From an uncultured Granulosicoccaceae bacterium (GTDB lineage: Bacteria; Pseudomonadota; Gammaproteobacteria; Granulosicoccales; Granulosicoccaceae), in the NCBI GenBank assembly GCA_937951215.1, contig CALFCE010000399.1, forward strand, positions 1 to 39,208: DNA of 39,208 nucleotides, read 5' to 3'. Of this stretch, positions 20,014-29,350 are shown in pieces. The position numbers were made by a program, and so were the translations under genes. The stretch's first letter is position 1. The number at the start of each line of letters is the position of its first letter. The notes under the pieces are model-generated. The model had not been told where the DNA came from. It saw only the letters and a program-made list of their open reading frames with translations, and ran no database searches.

Positions 20014-21525
20014 ATGGTAACCAAAAGCCGACAGAAGGTGGGAATTATTGGCAGTGGAGCAGCCGGATTATCGGCGGCCTGGCTGCTGAATCACGTGCAC
20101 GAAGTCACGTTGCTGGAGCATGAGAATCGCTTGGGCGGACATGCGCACACGGCTTGGATCGATTCCGTCACAAATAAGCTGGTGACGCAAGATCAACTGC
20201 CGCACTCAGGCATTCTGCCAGAGGGTGTTGCCGACAATCTCGCTGGTAGTAACGCTATGAATCACGATCATGGCGTTGATAATCTGACGGCTATCGATAC
20301 CGGTTTCATTGTATTCAACCACCACACCTATCCCAATTTTTGTGCCTGGCTCGATGCCTTGGGGATCTCCTCGGAAGAGAGTGACATGTCGTTTGCGGTG
20401 TCACGTGACGGTGGTGGGTTCGAGTATGCAGGAGGCATACGTGGCGGCTTGACAGCGCAACCTGCAAATCTCCTGAAGTTAAGGTTCTGGCGCATGCTGA
20501 TTGACCTTGTGCGCTTTTACCGAAATGCATCTTCAGTGGATACGATAGATGACCGGTTGACCCTGGGGCAATTCCTTCGCGATGGTGACTACAACCAACC
20601 GTTTATCCGGGATCACCTGTTGCCTTTTGGAGCAGCTATCTGGTCCACATCGCAGGCAAAAATGCTTGACTATCCGGTCGGCGCTTTTATCCGGTTCTGT
20701 CAAAATCACAGCTTACTCAAACTCTCTGGCCGCCCGAAATGGCGTACTGTCACTGGCGGCAGTGCCAGCTACGTTAATGCCGTTGGGAGGGCCTTGGGTG
20801 CAAACCGTATCCGTTGTGATTTCAGTGTTGAATCGGTTGAACGTTCTACTGAGGGTGTCAAGGTGCGTAGTGCGGCTGGTGAGTCGCTGGAATTTGATCA
20901 AGTGGTATTTGCCTGCCACGCGGATCAGGCCTTGGCAATGCTGGCGCAGCCTGATGCCGCGGAGCAGTCGCTGCTTGGCGCGTTCCGCTACGACGAAAAT
21001 CTGGCGTACTTGCATACCGACAAGCGATTTCTGCCGAAAAGGCGAGCAGCCTGGGCCAGCTGGAATTACATCGAGCACGGAGAACCTGATCTCGAGGCCA
21101 AGCCCGGTGTTAACTACTGGATGAATCAGCTGCAGAATCTGAAGGGAGACACTGACTACATCGTCTCTCTGAACCCGTCTATCGAACCTTCACCAGAGCT
21201 GGTCTTGCGCAGTACCACTTATACTCACCCGATATTCAACGCCGAGACGTATCAGTCGCAACAGTCACTTTGGCAGCTGCAGGGTATAAATCGGAGCTGG
21301 TTTTGTGGCAGCTACTTTGGCTCGGGTTTTCATGAAGATGCCATCCAGTCCGGGTTCGCGGTGGCTGAACAGCTGGGTGGAATATCGCGGCCCTGGAGTG
21401 TCGAAGGTGAGTCAGCTCGAATATTTGTCAACAGGTCTCCGCTTTCTTCGGCAAACCCGTCAACAAATCAGGTTGCTGATCCAGTTGGGGCCGAGGTTAC
21501 TTCCCGGGACAAAACACCGGCATGA
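20014..21525 (+). CDS. FAD/NAD(P)-binding protein, amine oxidase (flavin) family
   Basis: VGIIGSGAAGLSAAWLL...LLEHENRLGGHAHT, AIDTGFIVFNHHTYPNFCAWLDALGI, GSYFGSGFHEDAIQSGFAVAEQL; typical partner of DUF1365 and CFA synthase genes. Confidence 0.88.
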   Translation: MVTKSRQKVGIIGSGAAGLSAAWLLNHVHEVTLLEHENRLGGHAHTAWIDSVTNKLVTQDQLPHSGILPEGVADNLAGSNAMNHDHGVDNLTAIDTGFIVFNHHTYPNFCAWLDALGISSEESDMSFAVSRDGGGFEYAGGIRGGLTAQPANLLKLRFWRMLIDLVRFYRNASSVDTIDDRLTLGQFLRDGDYNQPFIRDHLLPFGAAIWSTSQAKMLDYPVGAFIRFCQNHSLLKLSGRPKWRTVTGGSASYVNAVGRALGANRIRCDFSVESVERSTEGVKVRSAAGESLEFDQVVFACHADQALAMLAQPDAAEQSLLGAFRYDENLAYLHTDKRFLPKRRAAWASWNYIEHGEPDLEAKPGVNYWMNQLQNLKGDTDYIVSLNPSIEPSPELVLRSTTYTHPIFNAETYQSQQSLWQLQGINRSWFCGSYFGSGFHEDAIQSGFAVAEQLGGISRPWSVEGESARIFVNRSPLSSANPSTNQVADPVGAEVTSRDKTPA

Positions 21526-22421
21526 ATCAATTTTTTGGCAAGCGAGGGCAGCAGACTCCGGTTGGCCAGCCAGTCGCAGAAGTCACTCCCAAATCCATTG
21601 AGAAAAACAACGTTTTGTATCAAGGGAGTGTGCTTCACAAGCGCTTTCGTCCACGTCGACACAGCTTGAAATATCATGTATTTTCATTGCTACTGGATAT
21701 AGATCAACTAGATCAAATCGACAGGAAGATTCGCTGCTTTTCGAGAAACAAATGGAACCTGTATAGCTTTCATGATGTTGACTTTGGCAATCGGGATGGT
21801 GAACCGCTCAGGCCTTATGTACTGGAAAAACTGGCTGAAGCAAACATCGCTGTTTCTGTAGGAACCATAAAATTGCTTTGTTATCCGCGTATGCTTGGAT
21901 ATGCGTTCAATCCGCTGAGTATTTATTTTTGCTACAGCGCTGATCAGCCCGATTCGGAATCTGCGGATGTTGTGGCTATCCTGTACGAGGTTCATAACAC
22001 CTTCGGTGAAACTCACACTTACGTCATTGATCCAACAAAGACTGGCAACAATCTATCAAATACTGACAGGACTGCGGATGAAACAACCCATGCTTTGTCT
22101 CGTGGCAAAATTGCGCGTCACAGTTGTGATAAAAAAATGCATGTATCGCCATTTGCTCCGATGGACATGAACTACCGGTTTCGTATCAGCTATCCCGACG
22201 ACAATCTTTCGCTGGCGATACAATTGTCCAATGCACAGGGCATGATGCTGACAGCATGTTTCAATGGCATAAGACATGATCTTTCGCAAAGAGCGTTGTT
22301 GCGAAATTTGTTTTCTTATCCGCTCATGACGGTAAAAATTATTGGTGGCATTCACTGGGAAGCTTTGTTGCTGTGGCTCAAGGGAGTGCCGTTGTTCCGA
22401 CATGTCAAGCAAACATCCTGA
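21522..22421 (+). CDS. DUF1365 family protein
   Basis: VLHKRFRPRRHSLKYHVFSLLLDIDQ...RMLGYAFNPLSIYFCY...EVHNTFGETHTYV; ATGA overlap with upstream gene. Confidence 0.9.
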   Translation: MNQFFGKRGQQTPVGQPVAEVTPKSIEKNNVLYQGSVLHKRFRPRRHSLKYHVFSLLLDIDQLDQIDRKIRCFSRNKWNLYSFHDVDFGNRDGEPLRPYVLEKLAEANIAVSVGTIKLLCYPRMLGYAFNPLSIYFCYSADQPDSESADVVAILYEVHNTFGETHTYVIDPTKTGNNLSNTDRTADETTHALSRGKIARHSCDKKMHVSPFAPMDMNYRFRISYPDDNLSLAIQLSNAQGMMLTACFNGIRHDLSQRALLRNLFSYPLMTVKIIGGIHWEALLLWLKGVPLFRHVKQTS

Positions 22422-22447
22422 ACCCGTTGACTACAGGACTTGACTGT

Positions 22448-22477
22448 CGATCTTTTGGAATTCTTAGGGAATAATCA
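22448..22477 (+). promoter_or_regulatory. Candidate internal ECF-sigma promoter for the CFA synthase gene
   Basis: CGATCT-N18-TAATCA, the same architecture as the two divergent promoters with one -35 change. Confidence 0.4.
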
Positions 22478-22496
22478 GAAAGGGAATAATTAAAAA

Positions 22497-23855
22497 ATGA
22501 GCATTGATGAAATGAAATTCGCTGGACAAGTTGAATCCAACAATCGACTTGTAAGGAATAGCGAGATAACTGCCTCTTCACTTGCTGAACATGGTCATGA
22601 GACTAGTACTGTTTTGAAAAATAGCATCGACAAATTGATGAGTACCGCGTTGCAAACACGCTTTTCAAAAATTGTTAGTGGTTTTGAAGAGGGTTATCTT
22701 CGTGTTCAGTGGCCCGATGGTTCGATCACTGAACACGGCGAAGACAATCCGGTTGGTGAACCGGTTGAAGTCATTTTGCATGACTACGATCCCATCAAAC
22801 GGATGGCACTCAATGGCAGTATTGGATGGGCAGAGTCCTATATGGATGGGCACTGGAGTACCAACGACATATTCGAATTGTTTATGCTGTTCCTGAAAAA
22901 TGAACACCGATTCCCTTCGGCCGTAAGAGGCTCATGGTTTGCGAAGTTGGGCAACACACTGTTGCATCGCTGGAATAAAAACACACTGAGCGGCTCCAAA
23001 AAGAATATTGCCAGACATTATGATCTTGGCAATGATTTCTATCGCATTTGGCTGGACGGCAGCATGAGTTATTCATCTGGTGTCTACAATTCTGAAGATG
23101 ATTCGCTGGAGCAGGCACAGAAGAACAAGATCCAGATGGTTCTGGACGCCGTCGATTCAAAGCCTGGTGATCGCGTTCTCGAAATTGGTTGTGGATGGGG
23201 GGCCATGGCTAATGCGTTAACCAGCCGCAATAATTGCGAAGTGACTGGTATTTCACTGTCCAAAGAGCAGTTGCAGTATGCCAACGAAAACCTGCTTCCC
23301 GCACCGCACGCAGACAATGCCAAGGCATCCGGTGGAGAATTGTCGCCAGTGAATCCACCGAAGTTCGCATTTTGTGACTATCGAAAAATGTCCGGGCGGT
23401 TTGACCATATTGTTTCAATTGAGATGTTTGAAGCGGTAGGACGTGAATACTGGGACGAGTATTTCAGCACGCTAGCGAATTTGCTGGATAAAGGTGGCAG
23501 CGCGGTTTTGCAAATCATCACTATTCTGGAAGAGAGATTTGACGACTATTGCAAACGACCGGATTTCATCCAGAAATATATTTTTCCCGGTGGTATGTTG
23601 CCCACCCGAGAGCAGCTCAATGAGCTCGCTTCAAAGCACGGTTTTGAAGTGCGGCACACAGAATCGTTTGGCCTGAGTTATGCCCGTACCTTACGTGATT
23701 GGCGTGATCGCTTCGACAGCTCTTTGGGTGAAGTCAAGTTGCAAGGTTTTGATGACAGTTTTATCAGGATGTGGCGTTACTATCTAACCTATTGTGAAGC
23801 AGGCTTCACTACAGGAACCACTGATGTCGGTCTGTGGAAGCTGGTTAAACGGTGA
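22497..23855 (+). CDS. Cyclopropane-fatty-acyl-phospholipid synthase family SAM methyltransferase
   Basis: NIARHYDLGNDFYRIWLDGSMSYSSGVY, VLEIGCGWGAMANAL, GISLSKEQLQYA, SIEMFEAVGREYWDEYF, YIFPGGMLPT. Confidence 0.93.
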   Translation: MSIDEMKFAGQVESNNRLVRNSEITASSLAEHGHETSTVLKNSIDKLMSTALQTRFSKIVSGFEEGYLRVQWPDGSITEHGEDNPVGEPVEVILHDYDPIKRMALNGSIGWAESYMDGHWSTNDIFELFMLFLKNEHRFPSAVRGSWFAKLGNTLLHRWNKNTLSGSKKNIARHYDLGNDFYRIWLDGSMSYSSGVYNSEDDSLEQAQKNKIQMVLDAVDSKPGDRVLEIGCGWGAMANALTSRNNCEVTGISLSKEQLQYANENLLPAPHADNAKASGGELSPVNPPKFAFCDYRKMSGRFDHIVSIEMFEAVGREYWDEYFSTLANLLDKGGSAVLQIITILEERFDDYCKRPDFIQKYIFPGGMLPTREQLNELASKHGFEVRHTESFGLSYARTLRDWRDRFDSSLGEVKLQGFDDSFIRMWRYYLTYCEAGFTTGTTDVGLWKLVKR

Positions 23856-23888
23856 TCCAGCCTGTCCGCTCTATCGTAGTGATCACTA

Positions 23889-24506
23889 ATGAAAACGAAA
23901 TGGACTCAGCGCCCGGCTTTACCCCTAATGTTCCGTTCGGCGGCACTGTCGGTACTAATTGCGCTCTCGGGTTGTTCAAGTATGAAAATTGATAAAGTAG
24001 CCTCTCAAGAACCTGTGTTTGATTTTAAGGCCTACTTCCTGGGGCATACCAAAGCTTCCGGTTGGTTTGCTGACAGGTTTGGTTCGGTCAAGCGCCATTT
24101 TTGTGGTGATTTTGTTGGTAGCTATGACGGCGATGTCTTTGTGCTTGATGAGATTCTCTATTACACAGATGGGATAGTAGAGGAAAGACAATGGCGGGTT
24201 ACCATCTCTGACGACGGTGAATTCAAAGCGGTCTCTGATTCCCTGGTGGGCGATGCCAGCGGTACTTTGCAAGGCAACGCTCTGCAGATGGCCTACCAGA
24301 TGAAAGTGAAGGTCAAGGAAGACAAAGAATGGATTTTGACAATGGACGATTGGATGTTCTACCAACCCGATGGCAGCTTGCACAACGTGACCAACGTCTT
24401 GAAATGGGGTGTGAGAATAGGCACAGTATCCACCCAGTATGCAAAGATAACCAGCGCTAACGACGATTCAAACGATGTCAAATCAGCCTGCGGCGAGAGC
24501 GCCTGA
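23889..24506 (+). CDS. DUF3833 family lipoprotein
   Basis: Lipobox LSGCSS; FDFKAYFLGHTKASGWFADRFGSVKRHFCGDFVGSYDGDVFVLDE matches the DUF3833 pattern found next to CFA synthases. Confidence 0.85.
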   Translation: MKTKWTQRPALPLMFRSAALSVLIALSGCSSMKIDKVASQEPVFDFKAYFLGHTKASGWFADRFGSVKRHFCGDFVGSYDGDVFVLDEILYYTDGIVEERQWRVTISDDGEFKAVSDSLVGDASGTLQGNALQMAYQMKVKVKEDKEWILTMDDWMFYQPDGSLHNVTNVLKWGVRIGTVSTQYAKITSANDDSNDVKSACGESA

Positions 24507-24601
24507 CTGTTCGGTTTTGTGCTTTTGTGCTAGGTTAAATTTTGTTCGGCACTGTTAAATTCTGAGCTGCATGTTCGAGCAGGTTTGAAAATAGGGGCCG
24601 G

Positions 24602-25360
24602 TCAAAGTAGTTTTTTAGTGAGTAGAAAATACAGCGGGTAAGGCAATATCCGCATCAGTTTGAACCACCAGGTAAAACGTCTTGGGAACGTCACCTCAAA
24701 TTTTTTCGCCTCTATCCCGCTAAACATCCTCTTGGCAGCATCCTCAGGTTCCAACATAAAGGGCATTGAAAAGGTGTTGAGATCGGTCAGGGGTGTTTTT
24801 ACAAACCCTGGGTTGACCACGGTTATCGTGATGTTGTGAGACTCGCATTCATGTTTAAGGGATTCTGCCATATGAATAAGGGCAGCCTTTGACGATCCAT
24901 AAGCCGCAGCCCTTGGCAAACCACTGTACCCTGCAATAGAGGACACCAGTACCACTTGTCCCCCCTGACTGCGTGCCCGAAAGGCTGTCAACATCGGGAT
25001 CAGACAACGCACGACTCCGCGAAGATTGACATCGTAAGTTCTTTCAAAGTGTTCCAGAGTAACTTGCTCAAGCTCAAGAGGCTCGTAGTAGCCAGCATTC
25101 AAAATTGCCACGTCTGGCTGTCTGTTGAATTGCTGCTGCATCTGATCAACAGCAGCAGTCACCGATTCTTCACTGGTTACATCAACGGCAACAGCCACTA
25201 TCGTACCTGTCAAGGCTTCCGCTGCGGCAACAAGCGATGCCAGCTTGTCGACACTTCTGGCTGACGCTACAACGGTATGTCCATGCTCGGCATATTGCAG
25301 CGCCAACGAGTAGCCGATACCAGTGCTTGCACCGGTGATCCAGACCAGCTTGTTACTCAT
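24602..25360 (-). CDS. Short-chain dehydrogenase/reductase
   Basis: VWITGASTGIGYSLALQYAEHG, AILNAGYYEP, SSIAGYSGLPRAAAYGSSKAAL (Ser/Tyr/Lys triad). Confidence 0.9.
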   Translation of the reverse strand: MSNKLVWITGASTGIGYSLALQYAEHGHTVVASARSVDKLASLVAAAEALTGTIVAVAVDVTSEESVTAAVDQMQQQFNRQPDVAILNAGYYEPLELEQVTLEHFERTYDVNLRGVVRCLIPMLTAFRARSQGGQVVLVSSIAGYSGLPRAAAYGSSKAALIHMAESLKHECESHNITITVVNPGFVKTPLTDLNTFSMPFMLEPEDAAKRMFSGIEAKKFEVTFPRRFTWWFKLMRILPYPLYFLLTKKLL

Positions 25361-26126
25361 TAATAACGTACTCTATTGCGCTGCCGTCTTCACCTTTGAA
25401 GAGGAGCTTGACCCAGCGTCCATTGGCGTCATACCAGGTTTCAGCCGACAGAGCGCCAGTGTAAATGTAGTGGTGGGCCTCGATTGTGGACGAACCCGTT
25501 TTGATGGTATCAGGGCCTGCGTCTTCTATGATCACCTTGTTCGGTTTACCTGTGAGTGTATTAAAAATGGTTTTACTGCTCAGGACACCAGGATTCCAAT
25601 GGTTACTTGAAAACGGCACTTCATCGACAACCGTGCTACCTGACTCGTTAGTCAAACGATAACCGCCAGCCTCTTTTTTAAGGGTGTTCTTCCGACTCTT
25701 GCCTTTTTCGGTCACGCGGGCGTTGACTTCGATTAATTGCCCGTTCTCCCATTTTTCCGTAGCCGCATAGTTAAACTTGAACACTGGCACTTTAAGCACT
25801 GTTACCACGATGTCGGATTTAACTCGCACCATCACAGCGTCACCATTAACCTCGAAACTCACTGAGTGCGAACCGATTCTCTTACCTTTTCGAAAAATCT
25901 TGTAGTTGGTTGTCGGCGCGTAGACGGCGAGAGGGTTTTGAGAATCGAAGTTTTCGAACCCCATTGCGTTTGTCTGTTTCGCAGCGAGTAGCATCAATGC
26001 AGTGAGCAACATCAAGGATGTCATCAGCAAGCTGTTTCTTGCCTGGTATTTTCGATTAACTCCGGCATGCACTAGCCAGGTATAGGCCAGGCCGGGGCGG
26101 AAAAATCTGTGTTTGGATGATCTCAT
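25353..26126 (-). CDS. DUF6134/DUF3108-like secreted protein
   Basis: Hydrophobic N-terminal segment then YKIFRKGKRIGSHSVSFEVNGDAVMVRVKSDIVVTVLKVPVFKFNYAATEKWENGQL; overlaps the SDR start. ORF track starts at a GTG at 26231; ATG 26126 looks more natural. Confidence 0.6.
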   Translation of the reverse strand: MRSSKHRFFRPGLAYTWLVHAGVNRKYQARNSLLMTSLMLLTALMLLAAKQTNAMGFENFDSQNPLAVYAPTTNYKIFRKGKRIGSHSVSFEVNGDAVMVRVKSDIVVTVLKVPVFKFNYAATEKWENGQLIEVNARVTEKGKSRKNTLKKEAGGYRLTNESGSTVVDEVPFSSNHWNPGVLSSKTIFNTLTGKPNKVIIEDAGPDTIKTGSSTIEAHHYIYTGALSAETWYDANGRWVKLLFKGEDGSAIEYVINE

Positions 26127-26290
26127 TGTCTGGCTTCCTGTTTCCGGGTAATAGATCGATGCTAACCTTTGCGGGACTGGCTGGAAAGATGTTTGACGGG
26201 GATTGCTTGGAATTTTGGTCAGTATCAACACGGTTCCATCGAGTTTGCCAATTTATGTAATATTATACGGTTCAAGCACTCGGTGGATCA

Positions 26291-26899
26291 ATGAAGGAAA
26301 TGTCCGATAACAACTCAAGCTCAGGAAAAACAGTGGAAGTTAGCTCAGTTCCGGCAGCTCCCACGTCTTTGGATCAAGGTACCTTGCTTGATGGAAAACC
26401 TCCGGCATTGCCGGAAGAAGTTCACCGTAAGCTGGACTCACTGGCTATTGAGTTCACCTGTATCGATCACCCTCCCATGCGCACGGTTGAAGATTCGAAA
26501 CACTATCGGGGTGATGTGGCAGGTGGCTATTCCAAGAACCTGTTTTTGCGAAACAAAAAGGGCAAAATGTGGTTGGTCACCCTGCATGAAGACCGTGTTA
26601 TTGATCTGAAAATACTGGGTGAACTGATTGGTTCAGGCAGAGTGTCGTTTGCCAGTGAAACAAGGCTAATGAATTATTTGGGTATCAGGCCAGGTGCGGT
26701 AAGCCCATTGGCGGTGATTAACGATACCAGTCTGTCGGTAGCTGCTGTACTCGACGCATCACTTCTGCAGCATGACCCATTGCATTTTCATCCTTGTGAT
26801 AACAGTAAAACCACCACAGTGGCAGCGCAGGATTTGCTGCGCTATATGTCTGCCTGCCAACACACACCCGACATTATCGATTTTGACACAGCCCGTTAA
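26291..26899 (+). CDS. YbaK/ProX (PrdX-like) aminoacyl-tRNA deacylase
   Basis: FTCIDHPPMRTVEDSKHYRGDVAGGYSKNLFLRNKKGKMWLVTLHEDRVIDLKILGELIGSGRVSFASETRLMNYLGIRPGAVSPLAVIND. Confidence 0.87.
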   Translation: MKEMSDNNSSSGKTVEVSSVPAAPTSLDQGTLLDGKPPALPEEVHRKLDSLAIEFTCIDHPPMRTVEDSKHYRGDVAGGYSKNLFLRNKKGKMWLVTLHEDRVIDLKILGELIGSGRVSFASETRLMNYLGIRPGAVSPLAVINDTSLSVAAVLDASLLQHDPLHFHPCDNSKTTTVAAQDLLRYMSACQHTPDIIDFDTAR

Positions 26900-26933
26900 C
26901 TGGGCTTGTTAACTGGGCCTGTTTACTGCGGCT
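26895..26933 (+). repeat. 13-bp tandem triplication over the ybaK-like stop codon
   Basis: GTTAACTGGGCTT / GTTAACTGGGCCT / GTTTACTGCGGCT read directly. Confidence 0.85.
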
Positions 26934-27016
26934 GTTGACACCGGCAGTATAGATAAATGATATCAGCCAAGCCAAGCTGCTCGAATTGACGCTGCAAACC
27001 TTTAACGACAGCTTTT

Positions 27017-29350
27017 TCAGGACAGTTGTCGAAGCGTGTCGCGCAGCAGTTCGGTCGCTCTTTTTTTTCCCTCAATATCCAGCGCATCGGCCAGCAAGCT
27101 TGCCGAGATCGGCCTTTTCGAGCAAAGCTTTAAAAGTTGCATGGTGAAAGCCTTGTCTGCATCAGCGGGCAGTGTCGACATCGAGGCTGGAGCTGATCCC
27201 AGCAGTTGAATGCATACTCTAACGATGCTGGATTGGCTGTCTGCCAGTGAGCGTTGCCCGTTGGTAAAAGCGTCGATAATATTCTTGTCGATCTTTTTCC
27301 AGTGATCGATTCCGTGCCGAACTGAATTCTCGTCATTGTCGTCAGGCAAGGTATTGCCTGTCTCATGCTTGAAGTTGTCGACAAACAATTCCTCGGCATC
27401 GCGTTGCACTGTTTGAGCTGCTGAAGAAAATGCTTTTACAAAGGTTGTTGAATGTCTGCCGCTGCTGTTGTTTCTTCGATAGCTGGTATGAACTTGCTTG
27501 AAGCCGTTTTTATTCCAGAAATTAACCAGGTCCCTGTGATCTCCAAACATGGCGCAGCATGCATCAGGTTGCTGATACAAATTGTTCCCTGTATTGCCCG
27601 GCCTGTTATCACTCTGCAGCTCTGAGCAAAGTTGATCCAGCATGGAAGAGCCGATGCCCAGACGCTGGTACAGCGGATGTACCGCGATCCGCACAATGCG
27701 TGCAAATTGGAGCTCAAGTACTGACTCTCTTAGCAACCACTGGGATAGTAGTTGCGGCGTCAGGTGCCCGCGAGGGCGGCGTTCCTTTTTGACTATCTGT
27801 TGGCGCAATGCCTGATTTTCGAGTGGTCCCTCGAATGCAACCAACGCTGCGGCCACAACACTCTGTTGCTGCCAGCCAGCAAAAATACGCAGATTGTTAC
27901 CGTCCAGAATATGCCGCAAATCCAATGGTTTTGTTTGGTAATGAGCTTGGATCAGAATGGCAAAGAGTTGCCTCAGCAGAGGCTCGTTTTGCTGCAGTTC
28001 TGCCTGTGTTATCTCCTGTAAACGAAGTTCATCTGGAGTAAAACCGGTTTGCGAGATTTGCTTTTTTCCTCTTTCTGGCGCAGCGGTGGACGGAAGTTTT
28101 ATGTCGGTATTGAGCAGCAAACTGTTATTAACAAAATCCTCCAACGGATCTTCTGCACCCCATCGCATAGGCAACTGCAACTCATAATGCGTGGCAGTGA
28201 TATTGGTTTGCTGAAGAAAAGATAAAAACTTGATTGCAAATCCTCTGCCTGCACCTTCATAGCCTTGTACCGTGGTTGCCAGCACCACCTTTGGAAAGCT
28301 GCTGACCAGTGATTGCAGCACAGGCTGTGGGATCGCCGCTGCTTCATCGATCAGCAAAACAGCTGTCTTGTCAGCTTTTTGCAACAAAATATCGGGTGGT
28401 ATAAATTCCAGACAGTTCAGATGCCCGATATCCTGGCTTTCTTGCTCAACTGCCGCTTGGAAAAACTCTCTGAGAATTTTGACTGAATGTTTGCTGGGTG
28501 CGGTCAGGGTAATGCCGGGGTGTTCTGTGCGGCTTTCTTTGTCTGGATTAATCCTGAGATCATTCTCAATTGTATGTCGGCAAATCAGTCTCGCCGCCAA
28601 CAGGCCCAACATGGCTGATTTGCCGCGTCCGCGGTCTGCTGTCACGATCCAGCATCCCTGTTGTGCCGATCCCAGTTTGCTGACAATCTCCCCAATCAAT
28701 CGCGATTGTTGCTGTCTAGCTTCAGAATTCAGCTGCGGCTGATGGTTTGGCTGGAGTGAGACATTCCGGGTTTGTCCGATAGCGATCTGATTGTCAGCCG
28801 TGTTGAGTAGTCGAAGTCGGGTATTTTTGCCGGGATTGGCGACGTCATGGCAGGTATCCAGGAGTTGCTGGCAAAACCGTTCCAGGAAGCGGCTGCGTGC
28901 TCTGAGTTGCAGTCCATGGACTGCAACCCGTTCTTTTTGAATTTTGTCGCCTTCAGGCCAGTTGGCAGGCGGTGGTGTCAGCAGCAACAGGATTCCGCCA
29001 GCTCTTACCGTTCCTGATATGGCTGCGAAAACGTCACAATCAAAGCTCAGCCAACTGTTGTAAATAACAACATCGTGTTCAGTCCCGAGAACTTGCCGCG
29101 CCTGATTTTCTGGAAGTTTGCTGGTGTCGGCAGGTGCGTCCGGCCCAATCCAGAGTATTTTGGGTAATTTTGCTACATCCGCGCTGGCCACCTGCATATC
29201 CGGGTCTGTTGCTTTTCCGCAAGCCAGTGCGCAAAAAGCGCTTGCTGTCTGCAGGACGCTATCCTGATGACCGGAAACCCACGCGAGTTGCCTGTGATGA
29301 ATTGACGGCGGATAGTGCAGGGTTTGGCATAATAGTTCTGGAATCGAGAT
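27017..29350 (-). CDS. tmcA: tRNA(Met) cytidine acetyltransferase; probable non-canonical start near 29350
   Basis: CWIVTADRGRGKSAMLGLLAARL, LLIDEAAAIPQPVLQSLV, KVVLATTVQGYEGAGRGFAIKFL, ARIVRIAVHPLYQRLGIGSSML. First ATG is 29197 but homologous N-terminal sequence (HHRQLAWVSGHQDSVLQTASAF) is encoded upstream in frame. Confidence 0.9.
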   Translation of the reverse strand: MSIPELLCQTLHYPPSIHHRQLAWVSGHQDSVLQTASAFCALACGKATDPDMQVASADVAKLPKILWIGPDAPADTSKLPENQARQVLGTEHDVVIYNSWLSFDCDVFAAISGTVRAGGILLLLTPPPANWPEGDKIQKERVAVHGLQLRARSRFLERFCQQLLDTCHDVANPGKNTRLRLLNTADNQIAIGQTRNVSLQPNHQPQLNSEARQQQSRLIGEIVSKLGSAQQGCWIVTADRGRGKSAMLGLLAARLICRHTIENDLRINPDKESRTEHPGITLTAPSKHSVKILREFFQAAVEQESQDIGHLNCLEFIPPDILLQKADKTAVLLIDEAAAIPQPVLQSLVSSFPKVVLATTVQGYEGAGRGFAIKFLSFLQQTNITATHYELQLPMRWGAEDPLEDFVNNSLLLNTDIKLPSTAAPERGKKQISQTGFTPDELRLQEITQAELQQNEPLLRQLFAILIQAHYQTKPLDLRHILDGNNLRIFAGWQQQSVVAAALVAFEGPLENQALRQQIVKKERRPRGHLTPQLLSQWLLRESVLELQFARIVRIAVHPLYQRLGIGSSMLDQLCSELQSDNRPGNTGNNLYQQPDACCAMFGDHRDLVNFWNKNGFKQVHTSYRRNNSSGRHSTTFVKAFSSAAQTVQRDAEELFVDNFKHETGNTLPDDNDENSVRHGIDHWKKIDKNIIDAFTNGQRSLADSQSSIVRVCIQLLGSAPASMSTLPADADKAFTMQLLKLCSKRPISASLLADALDIEGKKRATELLRDTLRQLS

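Noticed and set aside
23853-23882. TGATCC-N18-TAGTGA upstream of the DUF3833 gene
   Set aside because: The -35 is perfect but the -10 lacks TAA and the predicted start would fall at the initiation codon; not strong enough to call.
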